64,000 nucleotides of DNA from Echinococcus granulosus (Eukaryota; Platyhelminthes; Cestoda; Cyclophyllidea; Taeniidae). This document shows, piece after piece, positions 26,541-43,100 of this stretch. Made by a program: the position numbers and the translations under genes. The stretch lies in NCBI RefSeq assembly GCF_000524195.1, contig NW_020170386.1, forward strand, positions 1,605,949 to 1,669,948. The letters are read 5' to 3'. The notes below the pieces were generated by a model. The model had not been told where the DNA came from. It ran no database searches and was given only the letters and a program-made list of their open reading frames with translations. Every line of letters begins with the position of its first letter. The first letter of the stretch is position 1.

Positions 26541-29500
26541 TACTTTGTACTTTCTTATTAAGCATTAATGGTAAAATATCTATTAAATCAAAATGCAGAT
26601 TTATTAACCTTGACTTTTACGGAAAGAGGTAAATTTTTTTAATAATGCCGACTGGTCATGAATGACATTTTAATGTATATAAGTGTACTTGTCTGGAAAC
26701 CCATAAGACCCATCTGGAAGTTAAGTAGTAATCCTTTATTATTCAAATGGAAAGTTTTCCAGTTTTACTCCCCTAAATGATACGCATTAATTGACACCAA
26801 ATTGTCAAAAAATTCTTAACTCTATAGCTTTCATCATCATTGACCTATGCTTTGGGGCGAATAGGTTCACTGCGAATTTTCAGTGCAAAAAAAAACTAAC
26901 GAAAAAAATAACAAGACTTTGATTAGGTGTTTATGTAGCTGCCATTTTTTCTTTAAAAAAGGGGTTTTAATGCATCAGTCAGTTGATGGAATCCAGAAAT
27001 TGATTTTGTTGGTATCTGAAATTAGGTATTTCGACTTCATTTTTAGAAATGGTCTTATGACTTGGTACCGCTTATAATCAACCGAACTATAAAAAATTAG
27101 ACTAAATATTTTGGTCACTAAAATGAGCCCATTTTTGGGCAGACAGATCTGTGAAGCCTGCAAGGGGCAAGGAAAAGGTCAGGTGGACGAATCAGGATGG
27201 GGAAGAGTAACAGCCTCTGTCAGTACTTTACCTGTCGAGGCAAGGAGAAAACCAGTGTATACATGCTACGTGTTGTGGTCATTGCGGTTAATTAGACCGA
27301 TTAGGCGAAGACAGGTGAAAATTCCAGCGGCACCCGAGGCCGCACACACACGCACGCCTCATTAACGGAATGCGCACCAACAGGCGTCAGTTAATGACGA
27401 GGAGAATACAGCTTCCAATACAGAATCCAACCTTTAACATCCAGGCCAGACTAATGAAAGCGCCGATCTTACTAGGGCCTCCTTTTAGAGGCAATTTGTC
27501 GCATTAGGAAGATCTGTCACAGGAATATACAGAGTGGAGGCCCTGTTTTAAGTAAAACAAGATGATTGTTTAGTAACCAGCTTTTAGATATCCAGGACTG
27601 CATATTCGACTAATCTAAAAGCTTCTGGGAAATAGCTGCTATGACTTCTAGATTTCACCATGAGTAATCCCATGGGAAAGGGAAAGGAAGCACGCGAAAT
27701 GTAGTAAATGGACACGAGACACTGATTTGGTACAAAATTTCACAAAATTGTTAACGAGTTATACTTTGCCTATTCCATTCAAGCATAACGTGTTTCGGTT
27801 GTTTTAGTTCTCATTTGAAGTTGAGGAAGCACATCGTATTGGAGTAGCGGGCGGGCGATAAAAAGGGGAATATTACAACTGGGAGGTAGCATGGAGCCCT
27901 ATTTCCATCCCAGTGCCGCTAGATTATAGAACACACTAATTAATCGACGCCCCAGAATTTGCCCGACTTGCCCCTTCTCCACCCTACCCAGTTTTCCCTC
28001 TTCTTCCCCCAATTACAGCCACTGATTCATATGCAGGCTCAGGCACAAAAACAGACACGGCGCACGCAGACCAATAAATTGTGCAACGTCAGAATTAAAG
28101 AGACCATAAAAGGTGCGGGGAGAGAAGGACAGGGAGGAAGGAAGGAGGGGTGTAATCGAGCCTGATAATTGGCCGTGAGTGCGGTAGTTGTTGTAGTGAA
28201 ACTGCGTAGTTGAGGTTTATGCGTTTCACTAGGTGAAGTGGCGGGGGGGGGGGAAATGGGGAATGTCAATGGAGCGATGAGCAGCAACGAAAACAGGATA
28301 TCTCTTCATTGCATACTCAACCGCACGCGCTGTCGGCAGAATACTTATGCTGGATGGACTAATTTGTGAGCCGAATGTCTCGACCAACTTATCATAGAAT
28401 CACGGATATGTGTGCTGACAAAGGGCTTAGCTGCTAGCATTCTCTGTAAACCGGTTTGATTCATACAAACCCACTCTAAGTTTGGATGTTGGAGGCCTCG
28501 GGTTGAGTGTGGTAAAACCTTGAAGATCAGACTTCAGAGCTAGCTATAACCAACATACATGCGTAATCAAAATAAGCGTAATTTTAAAATGGAACAAGTG
28601 AGTACTGCATGGCTGTCTGTACAAATCATCTTCAAGCAATCGTGTAAGCAGGAGAAATTTCCTTCGATGAATATTTTTGTACTTTAGGCAGTGTTTTTCC
28701 GGATTACCTGCTTATGATTTACAATCAAACAGAAAGTGAAAAATAACCTTCAATTTTTAAGAGAAGACAGGGACACTGCTTTTTATCATGGCTTTCTATG
28801 TACCCTTGGCTCGGTGGGGGTATAAGACTGCTTTCATACACTTAGCAAAATACAGTTTGAGCCAATTTGTGTAAAAAAGTTAGGAGATGTAGATTAGACC
28901 ATTACGTTTTTAATGCAAATGTGTTAATTGTTGACCCAACCCTTATTGCAACTCTAGGCGCCTGGTCATTTGGTAACTTATTACATTGCAATGCAACTTT
29001 GTTTAATCCTCTTACCAATTGGTATTCATTCCGCATTTAACGGTTAAAATGCAATTACACCGAAGGATCTTGTAACAATTGTGATGCCTCAACACACTTT
29101 CTACCTTTCCTTGATCAACTCGACCAAGTAGAGGAACAGGGGAGTTGCAAAAGTGAACTTTATAAAAGACTTTAACGTCCTACACTAAAAATATCTTAAA
29201 ATATAGTAAGAAGCACTTTAACGGTGCACCAATCTTTCGGCGCCATAGGTCCGCTTCCTTTACACTCAGGATACATTGTGCATAGCAACACTTCGTATAA
29301 GAAGCATCGATGAATGTTATCACATTGAAATTTAATATCTTAAGTTGCACATTTTGCACTGGAACATTATCATGGCTTTGTCACTACGGCATTTTTTCAG
29401 TCCTTTGCTGACATTATGCACCTGTGGTTGAAAGAAACAACGCGGAACATCCAAATTTCCTCACTTATTTGCTTGCACTGACATTCATTGTTTTTGCAAA

Positions 29501-31267
29501 AGTTTTACGATTCACTGCATTCATCCAAACGGAATTTGTCATTCCCATGTAGGAAAAGTGGTTTCTCAAATTGCTTTAGGTAATTATCACCACTTCATTG
29601 CACTTGTTTGTCCTTAATGTTTTGTGAAGTCTAGAAATTCCCCTCAAGGAAATTTAGCACTGATTACTAACGTGGATAAAGACTTTTCTCATCAAACGGA
29701 AAAGCTTAAGATTATTGTATCAACTTATAGTTTTCCTTCTCATTAAGCTCCTTTCATACAAAGGTGCCCATTTTGCAATACAGTACCTTCTTTTGTTGAC
29801 TCCTATATAGTAGTGTTTCATGTTTAGCTCAGAAAATCTCAAAATTCCACCAATGACAACTTTCTAGATTTCCCTTGGTTCACCACAAAAAAGCGTTTTT
29901 TCGACTCATTTTGAAAGCTATAGGAGGGAATTAATGCCGCCATTACATAACGTGCATTTATTTTGCCGTTCAGCGATATGCCTCCGCACATCTGCACGTG
30001 CTTGGGACATCATTTAGTGGAGGCTTCTACCTGGATGGAATCCTCAAAAAGGTCAAAGTGGTGTGTGGGGATTTTATTTCGTGAAAGATTTTAAAGTGGA
30101 CTTAGTCATATGACAGAATATAATCATGTCTAGAGATTTAATCTAACAAGTTTGAAGAGCCCTTTTCTCTCATAAACAAATTCCACTTCAAAACTTTCCA
30201 ACCATATCGGTTTTGTTTGATTAAGGTTGGGTTGGAAAGAACAAGCCCGGGTATAAAATACCTAAATAAATAAGCTCTTTGTTTTGCCATGGAAAACAGA
30301 ATATTTGTACAAATTCTTTTAATTCCCTTTTAATAACAGTAAAATCGAACTATATTCAATCTTATTTTGGGTAATTCGCTGCACTGACTTTTTATAAAGA
30401 AGTTAACTCTTTAAAGGATTAGGTTTGCTTTATTTCGCAAATTGTTGTCTAAATCTCTCTTGAACTCCGGACAGTCATTTAAGATTAAGGAATTACAAAT
30501 TTGTATAAAATATGTTTTCAAATGACATACGATGACAGAAGCCGTTATCCGTTTTCTTGAAGAATAGGCATTAAAAATTTCAAAACTAATTTAGTTAGGT
30601 GGACAAATGTTATTGGACTGCATAGCTCATCCAACTCAACTGTGCTTTTCCAAGGGACTTTTTCAACAGGAAGAAAATCACAGGTTCAGGTATCCTTAAA
30701 TAGTGGTCCTGAATGAGATGATACTAGTTTTTCTTAGTTCTATCAAGTTGTTTTAAATGTTGGCAACAAGGAGCTTGTGGCTGCACACCTTTTTGTTAAA
30801 TGCCATTGCACTGATTTGTGCCCCCATGTTTTGACAATGTCTGTTTAATCAACGCATTGATGTCAACGTTTTCAACGTACTAACGCTGGCAATATAAACC
30901 CAAGAATTTTGCATTTTTTCACCTAATTGCTCTGTTTTGATTGTAAAATAGACTACCTCTCCTCTCTCCCCTTGTATGGACGTTGAATTGGATTTCAACC
31001 TTGGTGAGTGCTTGCACAGGAACCTATTTTATGAGGACAAATTCGAAAGCGTTTGGTTCTGATAACACGAATTTTTAAGTGGAAGGTCGGCGAAAATTTG
31101 AACTATTAAAAACGTAAACTAATTAGTAAAATATCTTTAAAGTTAGAAAATCAGATCTTAAGAATTTCTACGTAATGTGTGTTGGCTACTTAGCACTTTC
31201 AAAAGTCATTTTGAATTCAGAAGGGAGACTTAATCAATTTTTTCTGAAGTAAAGCTGCGATGTTTGA

Positions 31268-31367
31268 NNNNNNNNNNNNNNNNNNNNNNNNNNNNNNNNN
31301 NNNNNNNNNNNNNNNNNNNNNNNNNNNNNNNNNNNNNNNNNNNNNNNNNNNNNNNNNNNNNNNNNNN
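31268..31367. other. Assembly gap of 100 N
   Basis: Exactly one hundred N lie between GTTTGA and ATGCTGACAC. The round number suggests a scaffold gap of unknown true size. Any frame reading across it is meaningless. Confidence 0.99.
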
Positions 31368-34300
31368 ATGCTGACACACTGAAAGAGCTCAGCACTTACA
31401 TAGAACCGTAACTCACTGATGCAAAATATTAAGGTCTCATTATCGGTTTTATTCGTTTGTTGAGGTATGTAGAAGTAATCTAATGTGGAAGAATACATCG
31501 GTATCTTTACCGTCTTTACTTTTGATTTTTTGGTATAAGAAGAACCAAACATTCAGAGATAAAGAATTGATTAACATAAAATAATTTAAGATTTATTGTC
31601 AACTCTATGGAAGAGCTTTTCAGAAATTGGGTTGCGATGGAAAAAATACGATGCTTTGACGTAGTAACAGAATCTTATATGGATCCGTTTGCGTATACTA
31701 CAAACGCATACTTGAATATCCTTCGCAAAATTAATTGTCTTAAAAGACCGGTGAGTCTTAATTCACGCGATCGTAAAAGAAATTTCTAATACTGTTGGCA
31801 TCTAGTGTGTAAATTGTAAGTACGCGTGTTAAAAAGCTGTGTATCCATACTAAAAGAAAGAGAATGAGGATGGGGAAAAGAGAAAAAGGCATTTTTAATC
31901 GGAGGTGACGCTCGCACTGACATTTCAGCGGGTGAGAGATGCAAGGGTGTGTGTGGATATCCCACCTTTCGTGTTAACTGCATATCAGCGAGGGTGAGGG
32001 AGACCAATTTGAAAAAGCGTTTAGCGCTTGTGTGTGCGCGGACGCCATCTTACCACTAGGGCAGTAATTCGGTAAAACCCGAATCGCGCATCGCCGCCAC
32101 GATGTCATCGCGGTAGGCTCAATGCAGGGGTGTAGTAAAGGCAACGTGACATTGGAGCGTGCGTGTGCGCGTGCTTGCATTTGTGGAGGCTTACAAAAAG
32201 GTCACTTCCTAAGAGGAAGGCGGTGTCGCGACAGGTGCGTGCGCGTGTTCAACAAGTAATGCCTCTGGCGCACACCCATCGGGGATGTTCACGCCTCTGG
32301 TACCAATACCAAATCGTCTTTTTTTATTCTTACGGAAAGGGGTCAAGATAGTGGAGGAGGAGGAGGAGGCAAGAAAGCGAGAGGTCAGTGGTCGCGCAAA
32401 TTCACCCTTCTGAAAAGAAAAAGCTTAACGTGATTAAAAAGTTGAATGCATTGGAGCCAGCTTAAAGGTCGATTTACCGCCTTTGTGGATGCAATGCTGG
32501 TTCGAAAATTGAAGCTAATATATAAATCAAGGTGCACTCTACTTTGTGTGCAAGCTGTGCAATGGTGAGATTTCTGACCGCTATACTCTGCATAAGCGAA
32601 GCGTGGTGGTAGCGGATTGGGAATTTTGCTTGGAAGTAGTTTGGATCATCGAAACTGCTGCTAATGGCATAGATTAACATTTTCCAATGGACGGGATTCT
32701 AATCACATCATCGCTTGTTGATTAAAATTACTTCTAAATTTTTTTTCACAGGCTAAACTTCAAAATTTACCTTACAATAGCGTCATTAACAGATATCCAT
32801 ATTAAGGCAATTAAGTTACATATTCACTTCCCTATTTTTGAACTAATATGCACGAATATCCAACAGTTTTTATGAATTATAAGCATTGAGCCACTTTAAA
32901 GGCACTTAGTTTTTGGATTTTATGAACTTTATTAAGAGATTTGAAAAATAGATTCTTACTATTGCTACATGTCACACCAAGCTATTCCGTGTCCGTCCTA
33001 AAAGAGCAAACGACTTCAGCTAGTCTTTATTTTCTTCCTGAACATAATGAGGAAAAGGTAAGGCTGGTGGTCTAATCCTTTAAAAGGAAAAGCAAAGAGC
33101 TGTAGTTTTCAATGTCTTCCTTCGATAGAGGTCAAAGATGTGATGTGAACTACTTCTGGATGATGTTGTTAGCTCTCATTTCCACGGCTAATGAACGTCA
33201 GAAAAGTAGAAAATGAAAGTAGCCATTCGGAAATTTATCAATTTTCAAATATTTTAGGTTCATAAAGTTTGTCTTGGAAGTCAAGTCTAGAGTTTATTTG
33301 CAAATTTAATGTACGGTTGACTTTTTAATTTGGGAACTTTATTTTCACTTCGATAAACCTTTTATAGATAGTGTGGTGGGAAATTCAAATTTGGTTGGGC
33401 GGTTGCACATTTCATACATTCGATGTTTTTCACCGAGTAATATATAAGTAAAAATCCTCTCGATATTCTCAAACTGTTTCCCTATTTACTTGTCTTTATA
33501 ACTACGCAAGCCCTATTCGGGACTTAAACAGTTAATGAAGTGGATGGACAGCGGCTTCATCCGAGACCCACCAAATGAAATGCCAGTGGAAGTACTCACA
33601 CATGACTTAGTGTGTTTTTAACTTAAAAAGTACCGAATGCGACATTTGGGGTAGGCTTCTCAGGTGTTGTTTTCCAAACTGACAATTCGAAGCGAGGGGC
33701 CATCATTCGGCTGATATTATTCGTTGGGGAAAACGACGCTATAAAGTCCTACAGAATTTCGTTAAACTTGTGGCTATAGAGGAATGAAGGAAGTTGCGAT
33801 TTCGTTTATTTTTGTCTTTTTCTTCCGGATGGCATCGAACCGTAGTTATGCAATTATCGAATCTTACGTCCCTGATTAATTTCCCAACTTAGATTAGTAA
33901 ACGTAGCATTGCAAAAACGGCCGGCTCAGATTCATAGACATGTCACATGTAAAAGTCCGTGTCCCAAACCGGATCTACAGAAGGCTCCCTCCTTCTCCCA
34001 CATCAACATTTGTTGTACTGACGGTGCAAAGAAGGTGGTGTGCCTAGAAGGGAACTTCCACGAACGTGGTAACAGTCGCGACGGGATTTGCCTAATTAGC
34101 CGCGTAGCGTTACCGCGATATGGCGGGCGCCCATAAAAACATCCACACACAACCACCCACAGATCTAGATGTCGGTAACAGGGGCAGCGCATTTCGTAAA
34201 TGTAATATCAAAGGTTAGATCGCAGAAGAACTCGCCCTTCTAACCCCCCTAAACCAGAATATTGGAATACATGTGGGGCAAATGAGGGTTTCCAATGTAA

Positions 34301-36049
34301 CAGTTTCCTATTTTAAGAGTATTTAATGGAAACTATACATGTTTACCTTCAACTCAGGTTCATTTTTGAAGTTTGTGAATAATGTATTGAAATGTTTTTT
34401 GAATTAGGTTGTTCAGTTATGCATGAAGTGTTCTATACGGCCTAGTAATCCTGACCATAGGCTGGCTACCACGGATGTAAAGTCTCTGTGAGTCCATGAA
34501 TCATCATTACGGTATCAAGTTAGTACGCTCCCCGGTGGGCATGCTAAAGGAGCCACAATACAAGGCGCGACACTCTGGCAGAGTTACAGGCAGCACAGAT
34601 TAAGTTGATTTCAAAGAGGTAACCATCAACTTATGAGAAGTTAGCAAAATCACATTAGGACAAAAATGATCGCTAAATCCACTTACTTTTCATTGTATAC
34701 AAACATGCGTCTTGGAATGAAAATGTATTTTAACTTTTTACCAGATAAAGATTAGGAAAGATTAGGAAAGTTAGTCAGCTTTTTTAAAGGAAATGGTTTT
34801 GAGAGAGGTAATAAATTCTCTTATGATTGGACATCGAGACTTATCATATCACATGGTAACATACCGTGCTCGCTCCAAAAATTTCTCCTTACTTGACTAG
34901 TTGACGAAATTTTGGCTTCAAAATTTCTAGAAAACATTCTATAGTTTAAAATCATGATGCTATTTGATGATGGAATACGCTTTGATAAGTAGCAATAAGG
35001 TTTGTGAAAAGCCCAAATAATGCTAGGACTTATTTGCAAGGTAGGTTTTGAATGCATTAAGGGACCAAATCGATTGCTTCATTCTCTCTACTTCCGATCT
35101 CTATCAGTTAGCCCAGAGAAACGCTGAACATGAGGGGAAAGATAACCATCTATTGTATAAATTCTGGTAGATTACAAGACTTTACTGAACGTTGACTAGG
35201 AAGAGTATATCTAGAACCAACTTAAAGGGCGCTATTCTATTACTTGAAGGGTACCCTTATATGTAGCTCACAGATACCCGAAGGGTGATTTGAGATTCTC
35301 TTATAAAATGCAGGCTAACCTCAATGTGATAAAACCCTAAATTATTTAGTCTCGCACATCGGCCATAACCTAATAGAGTACTGCGTATTTCAGTGGTAAC
35401 TTGAAGGTTGGCATGTCATTGACCAATAATTATAAGCATCATTATTCTTACACACCACATGATCCTTCCTCCATTAACGAGTTGTCAACTAAATACCAAT
35501 ACATGCTAGTTAAATGAAGTTGGGAAACTGGTGCAATAGAAAACCCTTTTGATTCCATCAAACCATTCTAGATTTGCAATAGCCAGTGTTGATTAGCCTA
35601 GTCCAGCGAAATATAGTAAGAGGCATGGTTGTGTCGAGCGAAGTCAAAATGTGTGCTGCAATACGAATTCCTATAACAGTTGATAGCAGCAGAAGTTAAT
35701 ATGTGCGAAATGGATTGTTATTCCGCCGGTCTGCGGTTAATTAATGTAAATTACTGCTCGTCCACTAGATAACGTACACCTCCCATTGGCCAGTAGCTGA
35801 CAGCATCGCGCGCCAATCAGAAGAGGTGCGACGCTATTCCCTAAATTTGCTACCTTTAGGCACTTTCTCTCTCCCTTCCCAACTCGTTCCTCCCCTCGGC
35901 TGTGTGCGCGCGTGCATATGCCAGTGTACCGCCACCTCAAGGAGAAGGGCAAGAGAGCGCACGAGGAGATAAGATAGTGAAAGTGAGAGAGACGAATCTG
36001 GTGACACTCATCAAAACTACGCGCGGCCACACAACTTTTAGTTGGCTGG
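31368..36049. other. Proximal upstream region of the NKX1-class gene
   Basis: No supported coding gene. A GC-richer block at about 31900-32400 carries a perfect ATTCGG/CCGAAT inverted repeat (32067-32072 and 32079-32084) and a (GAG)n run near 32350. A 60-codon frame at 31607-31789 is followed by a plausible GTGAGT donor at about codon 48 but has no partner exon. Sequence becomes GC-rich again from about 35730 to the start codon. Confidence 0.45.
35730..36049 (+). promoter_or_regulatory. Probable NKX1 promoter region
   Basis: Just upstream of the homeobox start are a CCAAT box (35813-35817), an inverted ATTGG (35785-35789), a TTAATTAAT homeodomain-type word near 35738, and CpG-containing sequence (GCGCGCC). 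No TATA box is evident. Placement relative to the gene makes it the likely promoter/5' UTR. Confidence 0.45.
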
Positions 36050-40124
<4,075 letters not shown>

Positions 40125-43100
40125 TGCTAGCAAACTAAGATAATGAGACCAACAATCCATCACGACTCAACAACTAATGTACAGTTTTTAATTCATGAGA
40201 ATTATCTCACTAGAGAACGCACACGCCCATCTATACCTTTTTATCTTTTATACATGGCGCCCCATCACGCATGTCCTTTAATCTTGCTCTCTCTCACTGC
40301 CATTTCAAACAAGACACACGTGTTGGTGTGCGCAAGCGTCTGTATGCTACACAGTGTGTTAATGGGCCGTTGGTCCGCTTCGAGGACAGGCCGGTATACA
40401 GAACTATGCGCGCTTGACTAATTAGGGGTAACGAGAAGGGCCGAAAGGGGTGCGAGAGTGGGCAAGTGGATAGGTGAGGGCAACCAGGTTATGTGACCTC
40501 AAAACTAGACGCATCCTCACCAGTGTGACACGTGGCTAGCCCCAACTGCTCATTTGAGCTGCCTTCTGTCTCGCGTAGCGACATCATGATCTCGTCAAGT
40601 AAAAGAGGAGTTGTGCTGTGTTTAGCCGGGTCTAGTCACTTAAATATTTTGGGGAGTTTAACAGTTTTCCTTCATATGAGCTCGGAGACATTGTGCTATC
40701 TGATTTAAATATGCATAAGAAAACATTTTTGTGGGTTATTTGAGTGGAAGAAAGGATGATGTGTAGGTATTCTATACTAAGCAGAAGGGCTTGATCATCT
40801 CCTTAGATTTATGAATGCCTTTATTCACCAACTCTTTCTGTGGATTAAAATCAAATTACAACCGCCGATCGCCACTAAGTGAACTCAGCTTTACTTGATT
40901 TTATCTACTTTCATGTGATGCCAATCATGCAATGAATGAAGCGACTTAGACAAAATTATTAAGCCGTTTAAATTGACGAATTGCATCATTATTGCCTTCA
41001 TTGGCAAAAAATGTTAAATTGACAAAAGAAAGACCTTGAAAAACCTAAAAAAAGGGATTGCAAGGTAATCAGCAGGTAAGTGCAATATGTTTGGGGTGTT
41101 TGATACTTAGTGCATTGAACAGAGCCGATACTTATCATTACCGGTCATTTTTATTTAAACAGTGACAAGTATCAGAAGGCCGTCTCGAACAGGCACTTGT
41201 GGAGTGTCATTCCAAAGGTCTCTTAAAATTTTTATCTGTTGTGGTTGTTTCATTAAGATACTCGAGGTTATTAATTAGTTTCTGCAGCCACAAGGGTGCA
41301 TATTTCATCCCTTATAACGTCCAGTAGCTAGCACAGTGTGCAACTGTACAAGGGGAAGAGGCTAAGGTATGAGATTGGGTTCCCACTTTGGGTACGGGAA
41401 TTTGCAGAAAGCAAACAAACAAACAAGCAAATCCAAATGATTTAAATGTATAAAAATTTGCTTCTTTGCTTCATTGTTGAGTTTACTAATATTACACGGA
41501 AACGAGTGTCAATGCGTTAGGCTCCAGAAATCGCATGGCTTGTTAAATTGGCTAAAGTATTCGCATAGCAAAAAGACCGTTGGTTCACATCTTACTATTG
41601 CGAAGCGATAAAAACGATTACAATGAAAAGGAACTGAGAGCTTATCCGAGGACTCAGTTAGCCTGCAAAGCTGATTGAAATTTCTCAAAATGGCCAAAAA
41701 ACCCATTTGTTCAATCATTCGGCAGCCATTTATCAATTACCGCACCCTTAATAGTTGTGCTTTCACCTTTTTCGAATGAAAGCATCTAGAAAGTTCCCGG
41801 TTTTACCTCTTGAAAGGCCATTTCTATGGCTCCTTAATAAATTAACCATCCATACGCAATTTGTAGTGCGGAGCACTTCAAGATTTCTTTTATTAAGGAA
41901 CCTCATCTCCAGCGAATTAGCAACTAAATACCCTTAAACTTGGTCTCACTTTCTTATTTAAATCCAACTTTGCTAATTGGATAATTAAAACATAATCGCC
42001 AGCATTGTTTATGACTTAATAAAAAGGAGTTTTAAGTCTTGCATATTTACATTCACTGCCATTCACAGAATATCCACTTAAGAATCACTTTAAATTTCTG
42101 CTACAATTTTACTATAGTTCAGAACGATTAGCATTAAAGAAAGCACTTGCTGGAGAGACAAAAAGGGCTTACTTAAGACGTCTAGAGAATCGTAGTTATT
42201 CACCTTTACGCCTTTTTAAGCCAGTTTCTACGCAATGATGCACGCTAAATACAAAATCTCTAAAGTTGATTGCGATTTGCAGTCTAACTATCCGGTAAGA
42301 AATCGTTGTGCTCAACATCGGCTCGATTGTAGCAAACTGTCTGCCACACTGAAATCTCAGTGACATTACTACTAACACTTCAGCACTTTTTACCAGCTTT
42401 CACGGACCATTTGTGAGCTCACTGAATTGTTGCATTATGCAAAGGGTATACCCACTTTTGGGTATGCACCTTAAAAGCTGTTCATATCGAGAAAGCATAT
42501 CTTTGCCTAACTGTGTTTGTTCTGTTACGATTAGTGGCCCTCTACAAATCCACATTATCGCCCAAAAATACCTACAAATATTGAATCACCATTGAAACAC
42601 CATCACTTATGTTTAGGACTAGTACATAACGTTGATTCAACGTAAGAACTCCAATATGGCAAAACCACTGCTCACTAGTTTGGACGTACAGATCGGCTAC
42701 CAAAAACCAATTTAAAAAAAACCCGTTTTGTCATTTTAAAGTAATTTCGCTCCACTTGAAAATATTTGTGACGAGTTATTTCCACTAAAAGCAGGTAGCA
42801 ACAATTTCAGTATTGTTAGGTCATAATTTCTTTCTCGACACACTTTTTTGAGTATTTCTTATTGATCTACACTTAACACTATGGCCAATTACCCGTGAAA
42901 ACCTTAAAAGTCAGCATTTATTTACAACAAGAAGCAAAAATTCAAGCCATAACTGCCTTTAAATGCTGATGAGAAGCTCAGCAACCTATGGAGTTACACG
43001 ACTCCGGCTTCTATGCGTCATCTCAGAAGTCCTGCTTCCAATACTTTATTATCAATGATATAGAATTGATGGATTTCACAGAACACATAACCATTGGTTG

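Larger units (their letters stand above)
22301..31267. other. Gene desert, mostly AT-rich, upstream of the NKX1-class gene
   Basis: No supported gene across about 9 kb on either strand. It holds the GC-richer island at 23090-23420 and others at about 27110-27420 and 27950-28290, the last ending in a run of ten Gs. A block with dense homeodomain-type AATTAG/CAATTA words lies at about 26180-26540. The remainder is plain AT-rich sequence with no repeats I can recognise. Confidence 0.5.

Noticed and set aside
31217..31552. Minus-strand frame of 111 codons
   Set aside because: It runs through the 100-N gap, so its continuity is artificial.
31607..31789. 60-codon plus-strand frame followed by a GTGAGT donor
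   Set aside because: No acceptor, partner exon or domain could be found; it is probably a chance frame next to the assembly gap.
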